A stretch of DNA of 64,000 bases from Pyxidicoccus caerfyrddinensis (GTDB taxonomy: Bacteria > Myxococcota > Myxococcia > Myxococcales > Myxococcaceae): NCBI RefSeq assembly GCF_010894405.1, contig NZ_JAAIYA010000009.1, forward strand, positions 348,557 to 412,556, given 5' to 3'. Below the pieces are notes generated by a model. That model searched no databases, was not told where the DNA came from, and worked only from the letters and a program-made list of their open reading frames with translations. Shown here piece by piece: positions 25,101 through 33,855 of the stretch (positions are counted from its first letter, which is position 1; every line of letters starts with the position of its first letter). The position numbers were made by a program, and so were the translations under genes.

Positions 25101-26156
25101 ATGTCGGAGACGTCGGAAGCATCCATCGTCCGTGCCACGTGGCGGGCCCTCGTGGAGCCCCGGAGGCTGTTGCCCATCCTCCTGGTGGCCGCGCCGCTCG
25201 TGGCCGCCCAGGCGCGCTTCAGCCGCGAGCCGCTGGCCATCTACCTGGGCATGCTGATGTGCCTGCTGTTCGTGGCCGTGGCGCCCGTCTCCTACCGCTT
25301 CCTCTTCCCGGAGGGGTTGGACCTGAGCCACGGCGGCATCCGCCTGCTGCTGTACTGCACCGTGGGCAGCGGCGTGGTGCTCACCTCCGGCTTCGTGCTG
25401 CCGAAGCTGCTCGGCATGGGGCCCACCTTCCTCACCCAGCGCCTCAACCTCGCCATCTGCGGCGCGCTCTTCCTCGTGGGCGGCTGGGGCCTGGGCCGGG
25501 ACATCGGCTTCGAGGAGAGCCTGGTGAAGGAGCGGGCCCGCGCCGCGCGCTTCGCGCTGGAGGCGGAGCAGGCGCAGCTGCTCGCGCTGCGCAGCCACCT
25601 GGACCCGCACTTCCTCTTCAACACCCTCAACGCCATCGCCGAGTGGTGCCGCGAGGACGGCGCCGTCGCCGAGGCCGCCGTGCTGCGGCTGTCCACCATG
25701 CTCCGCTCCGTGCTCGCCGGGGTGCGCAGCGCCACCTGGCCCCTGTCGCAGGAGCTGGAGCTCGTCCGCACCCTCTTCGATTTGCACCTCCTGCGGGACC
25801 CGGACCTCTTCCAGCTTGGAATGAACGTTCCTTCCGGCACGGGGGACGTGCCCGTCCCGCCGCTGGTGCTGCTGCCGCTGGCGGAGAACGCCGTGAAGCA
25901 CGGCCCCGCCGCCGGCCACCGGGGCCGCCTGTCGCTGGACATCACCGTGCGAGACAACGAGGTGGAGGTGGCGATTGAAAACCCCGGCGCCTCCAAGGGC
26001 CCCCGCGAGGGCAGCGCCGGCCTGCCCACCGTGGAGCGCCGCCTGGCCCTGGCCTATGGCGGCAGGGCCCGCCTCACGCTGGAGAGCGCGCAAGAGCGCA
26101 CCCGCGTCACCGTCATCCTGCCCCGCTCGGGCCCCCTGCCTGGAGTCGTCACGTGA
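25101..26156 (+). CDS. LytS/AlgZ-type sensor histidine kinase
   Basis: A 351-residue membrane kinase. Four hydrophobic segments span about residues 20-135, then a His_kinase domain with the phospho-acceptor His170 in LDPHFLFNTLNAIAEW and an N-box PLAENAVKHG; the ATP-binding end is ENPGASKG...GLPTVERRLALAYGG. Such kinases sense membrane or cell-wall state or small molecules through the membrane bundle. The stop overlaps the response-regulator start (GTGA), so the pair is translationally coupled. ATG at 25101 is chosen since the membrane domain follows directly. Confidence 0.92.
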   Translation: MSETSEASIVRATWRALVEPRRLLPILLVAAPLVAAQARFSREPLAIYLGMLMCLLFVAVAPVSYRFLFPEGLDLSHGGIRLLLYCTVGSGVVLTSGFVLPKLLGMGPTFLTQRLNLAICGALFLVGGWGLGRDIGFEESLVKERARAARFALEAEQAQLLALRSHLDPHFLFNTLNAIAEWCREDGAVAEAAVLRLSTMLRSVLAGVRSATWPLSQELELVRTLFDLHLLRDPDLFQLGMNVPSGTGDVPVPPLVLLPLAENAVKHGPAAGHRGRLSLDITVRDNEVEVAIENPGASKGPREGSAGLPTVERRLALAYGGRARLTLESAQERTRVTVILPRSGPLPGVVT

Positions 26157-26941
26157 GTCCCACCCTGCGTGTCCTCGTCGCCGATGACGAGCTGCTCGCC
26201 CGCAAGCGCCTGTCCCGCCTGCTGGCCGCCTTCCCGGATGTGGAGCTGTGCGGCGAGGCCGCGGACGGAGAGGCCGTCCTCACCGCCGTGCGCGCCGGGG
26301 GCGTGGACGTGGTGCTGCTGGACATCCACATGCCCGGCCTCAGCGGCCTGGATGCGCTGGCCCTGATGCCGGAGGGGCGCCCCCGCGTCATCCTCTGCAC
26401 CGCCCACGCCGAGCACGCCGTGGAGGCCTTCAACCACGGCGCCGTGGACTACGTCCTCAAGCCCGTGGAGCCCGCGCGCCTGCAGAAGGCGCTGGAGCGC
26501 GCACGCGCCCGGCTGGAGGAATCCCCGCGCGAGGCCCCGGCCCCCAGCACGGAGAAGACGGCGGCGGCTGCGGCCCCGGCCGCGCGCGGGCTGGGGCGGC
26601 TGCCCATCCCCACGCGGCAGGGCATCGTCCTGGTGGACCCGGAGACGATTTCGCACGCGGCGCTGGAGGACGAGCTGGTGACGGTGTTCACCGTGCAGGG
26701 CGACTTCCTCACCGACTTCACCCTCAACGAGCTGGCGGAGAAGCTGCCCGCGGAGCGCTTCCACCGCGTCCACCGCCGCGCGCTGCTGAACCTGTCCCAC
26801 GTCACCCGGCTGGAGCCGCTGGACACGGGCGGCTACCTGGCGCGCACCGTCCGGGGCCACGCGGTGGAGGTGAGCCGCCAGTCCGCGCGCGAGCTGCGGC
26901 GCATGCTCGGCCTTCGCCGGGGCGCCGAGGACGAGGGCTGA
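26153..26941 (+). CDS. LytTR-family response regulator
   Basis: A 262-residue regulator: receiver domain (about 1-120) with phospho-acceptor Asp57 in VVLLDIHMPG, conserved Lys in YVLKPVEP, a linker rich in Ala/Pro (about 125-150), and a LytTR DNA-binding domain (about 155-255; FTVQGDFLTDFTL, FHRVHRRALLNLSHV). Partner of the upstream LytS-type kinase; GTG start overlaps the kinase stop by four bases. Targets unknown; LytTR regulators often bind paired sites near their own or adjacent promoters, but no such pair was evident here. Confidence 0.93.
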   Translation: MSPTLRVLVADDELLARKRLSRLLAAFPDVELCGEAADGEAVLTAVRAGGVDVVLLDIHMPGLSGLDALALMPEGRPRVILCTAHAEHAVEAFNHGAVDYVLKPVEPARLQKALERARARLEESPREAPAPSTEKTAAAAAPAARGLGRLPIPTRQGIVLVDPETISHAALEDELVTVFTVQGDFLTDFTLNELAEKLPAERFHRVHRRALLNLSHVTRLEPLDTGGYLARTVRGHAVEVSRQSARELRRMLGLRRGAEDEG

Positions 26942-27152
26942 GTCCCGGGCCTTCCGGGCGCCCCCACGTCGCACGTGCCTCACGACGGGAGATGAAGACC
27001 GGCCGCGGCGAGGGAGGGCCTCCGTTGCCCCTCCCCACGGGCGCCTGCGCTCCGTTGCTTCCGCGCCGGCCCGCCTGCGGCCACTGCTCTTCATCCTGCT
27101 GCTTCACTGCCCTTCACGCGGCCTCCGCCTCGCGGCCCCGCGTCACCGCCAC

Positions 27153-27968
27153 TCAGTCCACGCTGACTTCGATGGTGACCGTCTGACCGTTCACGTCGCG
27201 CGAGAAGACGACGGTGCCGTGGTCGGTCCACTTCGGCGCGTAGCCCACGCCCAGGCTGTACGCTTCCACCACGTTGAGCGAGCGGTCGAAGCGGATGACG
27301 CGCACGTCGCCGTTGGTCAGGCTGGTGGTGCTGTAGACGATGATGCGGCGGTCCGCGTCCCACTCCACCGTGGTGCTCGAGAGCGGGTTGGGGACGTAGT
27401 CGGGGCTGGTCCCGGTGCAGTTCTCGTTCGTCACCTGCTCCAGGTCGATGCCGGTCTCCTTCACCTTCCAGAGCGACGCCATCCCCGAGCGCTTCGTGGA
27501 CTGGAACAGCAGGCTGTGGCCGTCGGGCGTCCAGACCGGCTCGGTGTCGTCATTGCCGCGCGTCACCCGCTCACTGTGGCCCGTGCGCGTGTCGAACACG
27601 TGCAGCTCCGCGCGCGTCACCGGGTCGCCCGCGTTCCACGAGTCCGGCAGCTTCGCGTACGCCACCTCGCGGCCATCCGGCGACAGCACCGGCGCGCCAC
27701 TGCGCTGCGCGAGCAGCTGGGCGTTCCCCTTCTTGTCCACCGCGTACAGCTGCAGCGACGGCGTCTGGTACACGATGATGCGGCGGTCGCTGGAGACGCC
27801 CTCGTCACCGCTCGCGTCCAGCCGCTGCGACTCCGTCGCGTACGGCTCGGCGCCGCCAGAAGCCTCCGCCCCGCCTGCCTCGCCGCACCCGGCGAGCGCC
27901 AGAGAAGAAGCCATCCACAGCGCGACGGTCCTTCGGGAAAGACGACTTCGGACTTCGGTTGGATGCAT
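27153..27968 (-). CDS. TolB-like beta-propeller lipoprotein
   Basis: A 271-residue lipoprotein (signal ending SSLALAGC). The mature protein shows WD40-like/TolB propeller repeats: APVLSPDGREVAYAKL, EPVWTPDGHSLLFQST, APKWTDHGTVVFSRD. These repeats usually mediate protein contacts in the periplasm or at the outer membrane. Only about four or five blades' worth of sequence is present, shorter than full TolB, and no TolB N-terminal domain is seen. ATG at 27968. The 211-base gap to the convergent response-regulator gene holds nothing clear. Confidence 0.78.
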   Translation of the reverse strand: MHPTEVRSRLSRRTVALWMASSLALAGCGEAGGAEASGGAEPYATESQRLDASGDEGVSSDRRIIVYQTPSLQLYAVDKKGNAQLLAQRSGAPVLSPDGREVAYAKLPDSWNAGDPVTRAELHVFDTRTGHSERVTRGNDDTEPVWTPDGHSLLFQSTKRSGMASLWKVKETGIDLEQVTNENCTGTSPDYVPNPLSSTTVEWDADRRIIVYSTTSLTNGDVRVIRFDRSLNVVEAYSLGVGYAPKWTDHGTVVFSRDVNGQTVTIEVSVD

Positions 27969-28116
27969 AAGGGTCCTCTGGTTGGAAATGTCCTACGAGA
28001 GGACGGGCTTGACACGGCGTCAAAGCCCGAACTCGCGGGTATTTCACGTCAGATTTCCTCAACAATCCACACAGTCCTGAATGACACCGGAGCGTCGTCG
28101 CCGGGACGATGACTTG

Positions 28117-29538
28117 TCAGTGTGACGCGTAGAGTTGGGGCACCCGCGCCGCGTCATCACCGAGGACTTCAGAGAGAACACGGTAAGCGGGGGTGGGGAG
28201 CGCGGCACCGGCACGTGCACAGCGGGCGGCGTCGTCCAATGTGAGCGTGGGCGGGGCACAGTAGGACTCTTGCCAGTGCTCCACGAGCCCCCGGGAGAAG
28301 ACGCTCTCCAGCTGCGCCATGCGCTGCTCGAGCCAGGCATGCGGGGGCGTGAAGGACACGTGCTGGGGCGACACGTTGGCGTCGGAGAAGGAAACGTCGT
28401 GCTCGTAGCCGGACTCGGAGAACTGGTCCTGGAGCACGGCGGTGAGGGGGCCGCGCCGCGCGTCGAGCACGCCGGAGGAGGACAGGGCCACGCGGTGGTC
28501 CACGGACAGGCGCAGCGCGTGGTACTCGAAGGTCCTCGCCACGTCGCGGTACTTGGTGACTTCCACCGTGAAGGTGCGGGTGTACGTGCGCGTCTTGGTG
28601 ACGGTGCGCTTCTTCGTCTCGCCCTTCTCGTCCGTGTACTCCTCCTCCTCCGTGTAGGGCTCCGTAATCGTCTCCGTGCGGTCCTCGTGGTCCGTGTACG
28701 GCACCTGCTCGTAATAGGGCGCGGTGAGCTCCACGTTCTGGCTGTCGCGCGAGGTGGAGAAGCGTCCGGCCAGCGCGAAGTCCGGCCGGGGCGTGGCGCT
28801 GGGAGAGAACCAGGGCGAGGACTCGAAGGCGCGCGTCAGGCGCTCCCGCAGCCGGTCCACCTGGGCCTCGTCGAGGCCGGAGATGTCGCCCTCGAATGAG
28901 GCGGGGCCGAACAGCTCCGGGGCAGCGGGCGGCTGGGGCGCGTACTCGCGCCAGTGGGAGCAGTAGCGGAATACCAGCTCCTTCCAGTGAGGGGTGTCCT
29001 CGCTGCTGACGGTGCGCAGCCGCTGGCAGGCGTCCTTGCCGCTCTGGAGCACCGCGTTCTCCATCTCCCGCTGGATGACGACCATCTCCCGGTGGGCCAG
29101 GAGCGGCCGCTTGCGAATCAGCGACTCCTCGGCCGTCAGCGCGTGGCCCTTCTGGGCGGGGGCGCCGATGAGCGTGCGCAGGTGCTGGTGCGTCCCGCCC
29201 ATCTCCTCCAGCAGCGAGCTCTCCAGCGCGCCATTGAGGTGCGAGTTCCACTGGGCGCGGTGGTTGAGGAAGCTCAAGAGGTCCTCCTCCGCGTCCTCGT
29301 CGCGTCCCTCCAGCCGGTAGCGCCGGGCGTTGCCCAGCAGCTGCTCCAGCCCCTTCCAGCGCAAGTCGTCGCGGGCGGAGACCAGCTCCGTGTCGTAGGG
29401 GCTCTTGCGGACGAGGTCGTCGTAGATGGCGGCGGCCTCGACGAACTGCCCCTTTCGGGCGAGGTCATCGGCGCGGCCGCGCAGGGAGGTGCAGGCGCAC
29501 AGCAACAGGAAGGGCAGCAGTCGGAGGAGTCGGACCAT
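28117..29538 (-). CDS. Large lipoprotein with Tyr/Thr/Glu beta-strip segment
   Basis: A 473-residue lipoprotein from ATG 29538 (MVRLLRLLPFLLLCACTSL). The first ~80 residues look TPR-like (DDLARKGQFVEAAAIYDDLV). Around residues 275-335 lies a striking alternating Tyr/Thr/Glu/Val stretch (EQVPYTDHEDR, ITEPYTEEEEYTDEKGE, TVTKTRTYTRTFTVEV), suggestive of long beta strands or a beta-solenoid edge. The C-terminal ~100 residues are not recognised. I cannot name a family. It lies downstream of the glutamate-cysteine ligase homologue with 124 bases between. Confidence 0.7.
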   Translation of the reverse strand: MVRLLRLLPFLLLCACTSLRGRADDLARKGQFVEAAAIYDDLVRKSPYDTELVSARDDLRWKGLEQLLGNARRYRLEGRDEDAEEDLLSFLNHRAQWNSHLNGALESSLLEEMGGTHQHLRTLIGAPAQKGHALTAEESLIRKRPLLAHREMVVIQREMENAVLQSGKDACQRLRTVSSEDTPHWKELVFRYCSHWREYAPQPPAAPELFGPASFEGDISGLDEAQVDRLRERLTRAFESSPWFSPSATPRPDFALAGRFSTSRDSQNVELTAPYYEQVPYTDHEDRTETITEPYTEEEEYTDEKGETKKRTVTKTRTYTRTFTVEVTKYRDVARTFEYHALRLSVDHRVALSSSGVLDARRGPLTAVLQDQFSESGYEHDVSFSDANVSPQHVSFTPPHAWLEQRMAQLESVFSRGLVEHWQESYCAPPTLTLDDAARCARAGAALPTPAYRVLSEVLGDDAARVPQLYASH

Positions 29539-29662
29539 GAGCGGCCGGGAGGTGAGCGGAAGGCTGCGCGGGAGTACCGCCAGCCCGCTGACGTGGCAGG
29601 CGAGCGGATATTCACCGGCCCACGCCCCTTCCTGCAATCCGCCCCCTGACGGAGGGCCCGGC

Positions 29663-31150
29663 CTACGCCACCGGCCAGGTATGCAGGGGCTCGCCCGAGT
29701 CGGCGTGGAGCAGGTAGCGCTCCAGCATCGCCGCCAGCGCGTCCGGGCGGGGCATCCGCTCCTCCAGTCGCGCCAATTCCAGCCGCTGCCAGCGCGCGCC
29801 CGTGCGCCCGAGCGCCACGCGCCGCTCGATGATGCCCAGCATGGCATCCGCGTCGGCCGCGTCCACGCCGGCCTTCACCAGACCCTCGTGCGCCAGCGGT
29901 AGCAGCCGGGGCACCAGGTCCACCACCGGCACCGGCCTGGGGCTGGGCGCCGCGTCCGCGGGCCAGAGCAGCTCCGCGTCCAGCCCGTGGCGCGCCGCCC
30001 GGATGAAGTTGCCGTACGCGTGGACGAAGGGCAGCGCGGGCAGCAGCGCGTCCACCCGCTCCGCCAGCGCCAGCGTCAGGCCCAGCAGGAAGGCGCCGTT
30101 GGCCACCATGTCCACCACCGTGGGGCCCGCCGGCAGGGCGCGCAGTTCGATGCGCAGGTGGCCCGACTCCTTGGGGTCATAGATGGCGCGGTTCCACGTC
30201 CACACCGTGCTCTGGTGCAGCCGCAGCTCGTCCAGCCCCGGCAGCGCGCCGGCCTTCACGCGCTCCAGTGGCGACTCGCGCCCCAGCACGGGCAACAGCG
30301 GCGGGTGCAGGGCCACGGCTTCCGCGAACAGCTCGTGCGCTCCCTCGCGGGCCCAGCCGTGCCCGAAGGACACGCGCGCGTGCGGATGGAAGCCGCCCTC
30401 GCCCGGCTCGCCGCGGTCGTCCACCGCCTGCCGGAACAGCGCCACCCGCGTCTCGTCCCACAGCCGGTGCCCGAGGAAGAGCGGCGAGTTGCCGGCCACC
30501 GCCAGCACCGGCGCCGTCGCCAGTTGCGCGGCATTATAGGCCCGCGCGAAGTCACCCGGTGCCACCCGCAGGTGGTACTGGAGTGACGTGTTGGCGCCCT
30601 CCAGCGTCACGTCGTCCCAGGTGAGCGCCAGCGTGTCCTCGCCGCGGATGGACACGTGGAAGGGCGCGGCGCGGCGGTGGCGGATGGCCGCGGACAGCGC
30701 GCGGTAGCGGGCCTGTCCCGTCATCGCGCCGCTGCCCAGGTCCGCCTCGCGCAGCGTGGGGAGGATGCCGACGACGGCCACCCGCGCGCCCTGCGTGGCC
30801 GCCGCGCGCCGCACCTCGCGCAGCGTGTCCTCGAACTCCGCCTTGAGCGCGGTGAAGGGCCGCCCGGCCAGCGGCCCCGGGCGCAGGTTGAGCTCCAGGT
30901 TGAAGCGGTCCATCTCCAGCGTCACCCGCGGGTCCACCGTCTGCGCCAGCACCTGACGGTTGATGGGCAGCGGGAAGCCCGCCGCGTCCACGAGGAACAG
31001 CTCCAGCTCCGCGCCGATGGTGCTCGGCCCCACCCCGAAACCCGGGCGCGCCAGCAGCGCGCGCAGCGCCTCCAGGCTCTCCTTCAGCCGCCGCGAGAAG
31101 CGCTCGTAGTCCTCCGGGCGGAACTCCTCCTGCTGGATGGCCAGACCCAT
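29663..31150 (-). CDS. Glutamate-cysteine ligase family protein (GCS2)
   Basis: A 495-residue ATP-dependent carboxylate-amine ligase of the GCS2/YbdK-type fold. Visible features: TIGAELELFLVD near the N-terminus (Mg/ATP Glu residues), RFNLELNLRPGPL, TSLQYHLRV, VAGNSPLFLGHR, and RIELRALPAGPTVVDM. It may make gamma-glutamylcysteine for glutathione or a related gamma-glutamyl product; members of this family are often misnamed, so substrate is uncertain. Divergent from rlmN with 124 bases between the starts. Confidence 0.85.
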   Translation of the reverse strand: MGLAIQQEEFRPEDYERFSRRLKESLEALRALLARPGFGVGPSTIGAELELFLVDAAGFPLPINRQVLAQTVDPRVTLEMDRFNLELNLRPGPLAGRPFTALKAEFEDTLREVRRAAATQGARVAVVGILPTLREADLGSGAMTGQARYRALSAAIRHRRAAPFHVSIRGEDTLALTWDDVTLEGANTSLQYHLRVAPGDFARAYNAAQLATAPVLAVAGNSPLFLGHRLWDETRVALFRQAVDDRGEPGEGGFHPHARVSFGHGWAREGAHELFAEAVALHPPLLPVLGRESPLERVKAGALPGLDELRLHQSTVWTWNRAIYDPKESGHLRIELRALPAGPTVVDMVANGAFLLGLTLALAERVDALLPALPFVHAYGNFIRAARHGLDAELLWPADAAPSPRPVPVVDLVPRLLPLAHEGLVKAGVDAADADAMLGIIERRVALGRTGARWQRLELARLEERMPRPDALAAMLERYLLHADSGEPLHTWPVA

Positions 31151-31274
31151 ATGGGCTCAAGGTGTGCACGGCCGGCTGCCCTGGCAGGCGGACGAAGGGG
31201 CTCGCCGGGCCGCCCGCCCGGTGCCCTGCCCGCGGCCGGCAGATGCACGCCCGCCGGGTGTGTTATCTCCGTCC

Positions 31275-32360
31275 ATGGCCATGCCGTCCGACACGCCCAC
31301 CAACCTGTACGACTTCACGCGCCCCGCGCTGGGTGAGCTGCTCTCCGGCTGGGGCTTTGGCCCCTACTACCGCGACCTCGTGTGGACCGCGCTGTACCGC
31401 AAGCAGGTGCGCTCGCTGGACGAAGTGGAGGGGCTGCGCCCGGACCTCCAGGCCGCCCTGCGCGAGCGCGCCCGCCTGGGCCACCTCGCCACGCACACCG
31501 AGACGTTCAGCAGCGACGGCCACACCCACAAGCTGCTGCTCAAGCTCGACGACGGGCAGACGATTGAAACGGTGCTCATGCGCTTCAAGGGCCGCGCCAC
31601 GGTGTGCATCAGCACGCAGGCGGGCTGCGCCATGGGGTGCGTCTTCTGCGCCACGGGACAGATGGGCCTGTCGCGCCACCTGACGCCCGGCGAAATCGTG
31701 GGCCAGGTGCTGCATGTGAATCGCATCCTCCGCGAGTCCGGCGAGTCGCTGCGCAACGTCGTCCTCATGGGCATGGGCGAGCCCCTGCACAACTACGACG
31801 GGACGATGGCCGCGGTGGACGTGCTGGTGGATGCGCTCGGGCTGGCCATGGGCCCGCGCTTCATCACCCTGAGCACCGTGGGCGTGGTGCCCGGCATCCG
31901 CCGGCTCGCGGACGAGGAGCGCCCCGTGCAGCTCGCCGTCAGCCTCCACGGCGCCACCGACGCCGAGCGCGCCGCGCTGGTGCCCGCCGGCCGCCGCTGG
32001 CCCCTGGACGAGCTGATGGACGCGTGCCGCTACTACAGCGAGAAGCGCAAGCGCCGCATCTTCTTCGAGTGGACGCTCATCTCCGGCCGCAACGACACGT
32101 CGGAGCACGCGCACACGCTGGGCAAGCTGCTGCACGGCATGGACGCGCACGTCAACGTCATCCCCCTCAACCCCACCGTGGGCTACGACGGCGGCCCCAG
32201 CCGCCCGGAGTCCGTGCGCGCCTTCCAGGACGTGCTGACGTCCTATGCGGTGCCCAGCACGGTGCGTCAGCGCCGGGGCATCGACATCGACGCGGGCTGC
32301 GGCCAGCTCAAGTCCACCGTGGAGCGGCGCTCGCGCCGTTCACTTCCGACCAGCCCTTGA
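31275..32360 (+). CDS. rlmN: RlmN-family radical SAM RNA methyltransferase
   Basis: A 361-residue enzyme of the RlmN/Cfr family, methylating C2 of adenosine in 23S rRNA (A2503) and some tRNAs. The 4Fe-4S motif is C118-x3-C122-x2-C125 (CAMGCVFC), and the methyl-carrying Cys is in DIDAGCGQLK near the end. GEP motif MGMGEPLHNYD is present. Start ATG 31275 (a second at 31281). Slightly atypical N-terminus; some myxobacteria carry more than one paralogue, so the assignment to rlmN rather than a sister gene is not absolute. Confidence 0.88.
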   Translation: MAMPSDTPTNLYDFTRPALGELLSGWGFGPYYRDLVWTALYRKQVRSLDEVEGLRPDLQAALRERARLGHLATHTETFSSDGHTHKLLLKLDDGQTIETVLMRFKGRATVCISTQAGCAMGCVFCATGQMGLSRHLTPGEIVGQVLHVNRILRESGESLRNVVLMGMGEPLHNYDGTMAAVDVLVDALGLAMGPRFITLSTVGVVPGIRRLADEERPVQLAVSLHGATDAERAALVPAGRRWPLDELMDACRYYSEKRKRRIFFEWTLISGRNDTSEHAHTLGKLLHGMDAHVNVIPLNPTVGYDGGPSRPESVRAFQDVLTSYAVPSTVRQRRGIDIDAGCGQLKSTVERRSRRSLPTSP

Positions 32361-32444
32361 GGGCAGGGTGGGAACGGCGGGCGGGTGTCACCCGTGTTCG
32401 TTAACGTGCGCGACCTTCTCTCCGCCCAACCCGCGAGGATTGCC

Positions 32445-33302
32445 TTGTCCCCGACTCCCACCGCCGCCGCCGCAGGCACCTTCAAGCTGGGCGACCTCAC
32501 CGTCAATCGCATGGGCTACGGCGCCATGCGCATCACCGGCGAGGGCATCTGGGGTGAGCCGAAGAATCCCACCGAGGCGAAGGCCGTGCTGCGCCGCGCC
32601 GTGGAGCTGGGCGTGCAGCTCATCGACACCGCGGACTCGTACGGCCCCGACGTGTCCGAGCGCCTCATCGGTGAGACGCTGCACCCGTACCCCGCCGGCG
32701 TCGTCATCGCCACCAAGGGCGGCCTCACCCGCGCCGGGCCCGGCGACTGGAAGCGCGACTGCAGGCCCGCGCACCTCACCCACGCGCTGGAAGGCAGCCT
32801 CAAGCGCCTGCGCGTGGAGCGCATCGACGTGTACCAGCTCCACGCGGTGGACCCGCGCGTGCCGCTGGAGGAGTCCGTGGGCACCCTCGCGCGCCTGCGC
32901 GAGCAGGGGAAGATCCGCCACGTCGCGCTGTCCAACGTGTCCGTGGAACAGCTGCGCGCGGCGCGCAAGATCGTCCCCATCGTCTCCGTGCAGAACCGCT
33001 ACAACCTCACGGACCGGCAGAGCGACGACGTGCTGGCGGAGTGCGAGCGCGAGGGACTGGGCTTCCTCCCGTACTTCCCGCTCGCGGCCAACGCGCTGAC
33101 GGGGAGCACCAGCCCGCTCACGCAGGCGGCGAAGCACCATGGCGTCACGCCAGGGCAGCTCGCGCTCGCATGGCTGCTGCACCGCTCGCCCGTCATGCTC
33201 CCGATTCCCGGCACCTCCTCCGTCAAGCATCTGGAGGAGAACGTCGCCGCCGCGTCAATCAAGCTCTCCGCGGACGAGCTGCGCGCGCTGGAGCGCGCCT
33301 GA
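32445..33302 (+). CDS. Aldo/keto reductase
   Basis: A 285-residue NADPH-dependent oxidoreductase with a TIM-barrel AKR fold. Motifs: IDTADSYGPDVSERLIGE (catalytic Asp/Tyr), VIATKGG (Lys), VYQLHAVDP (His), and the cofactor end LPIPGTSSVKHLEENVAA. TTG start at 32445, decided by GAGGAT four bases upstream (MSPTPTAAAAGTFKLGDL). Substrate unknown. It follows rlmN by 84 bases. Confidence 0.9.
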   Translation: MSPTPTAAAAGTFKLGDLTVNRMGYGAMRITGEGIWGEPKNPTEAKAVLRRAVELGVQLIDTADSYGPDVSERLIGETLHPYPAGVVIATKGGLTRAGPGDWKRDCRPAHLTHALEGSLKRLRVERIDVYQLHAVDPRVPLEESVGTLARLREQGKIRHVALSNVSVEQLRAARKIVPIVSVQNRYNLTDRQSDDVLAECEREGLGFLPYFPLAANALTGSTSPLTQAAKHHGVTPGQLALAWLLHRSPVMLPIPGTSSVKHLEENVAAASIKLSADELRALERA

Positions 33303-33450
33303 CTCACTCGATTGTGCGGGCCCCGCCCCACACCCACGTGTGTGCGTCCTGTCGGTGACGGACACGTTCGGTGAAAGCGGCGGGGGGGCCCTTGCACGCA
33401 ACATGGACGTGGGCACATTCTTTCCATCAGTTTCATCGGGGAGGTGGGCG

Positions 33451-33828
33451 ATGCTTTCCATCCAGGAGCACGCAACGCTGGACGAGGCGAGCAGCGACTT
33501 GCTCGACTTCATCCTCGAGCCGTCCAACTGGCTCTCGGTGGCACAGATGGACCCGGCCGTGTGGCCCGGGCAGAACGCCGTCTACCAGCGCCGCGTGGGC
33601 ACCCTGCGCGTCTGCGCCTCGGTGGACGTGGGCGCCACGCTGGACGTCTACCTGCACGTCGCCTTCCGCGCGCCCGGCCTCACACCCGTGAAGGCCGCGG
33701 ACCACCTGGAGGGCTTCCTCAAGCAGCGCATGCCGCTGACGCCCAACTCCGAGTGGCAGGTGGAGGTGGACGAGCGCCGGTGGATCCACTTCTCCCGGCG
33801 CTACGCGGCCCCGCACCTCAAGGCCTGA
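33451..33828 (+). CDS. Small hypothetical protein
   Basis: A 125-residue soluble alpha/beta protein without signal or recognised domain. The ATG at 33451 has a strong GGGAGG six bases upstream; an ATG at 33403 is possible but less well placed. Several Trp residues (NWLSVAQMDPAVW, SEWQVEVDERRWIHF) suggest a compact fold. Convergent with the cyclase gene. Function unknown. Confidence 0.65.
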   Translation: MLSIQEHATLDEASSDLLDFILEPSNWLSVAQMDPAVWPGQNAVYQRRVGTLRVCASVDVGATLDVYLHVAFRAPGLTPVKAADHLEGFLKQRMPLTPNSEWQVEVDERRWIHFSRRYAAPHLKA

Positions 33829-33855
33829 GCCGCGATAAGCGCTCAGGCCGTCAGC

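Noticed and set aside
26942..27152. Terminator between the convergent LytTR regulator and the propeller lipoprotein
   Set aside because: A GGAGGG/CCCTCC pairing exists near 27010-27045 but the stem is short, imperfect and not followed by a U-tract.
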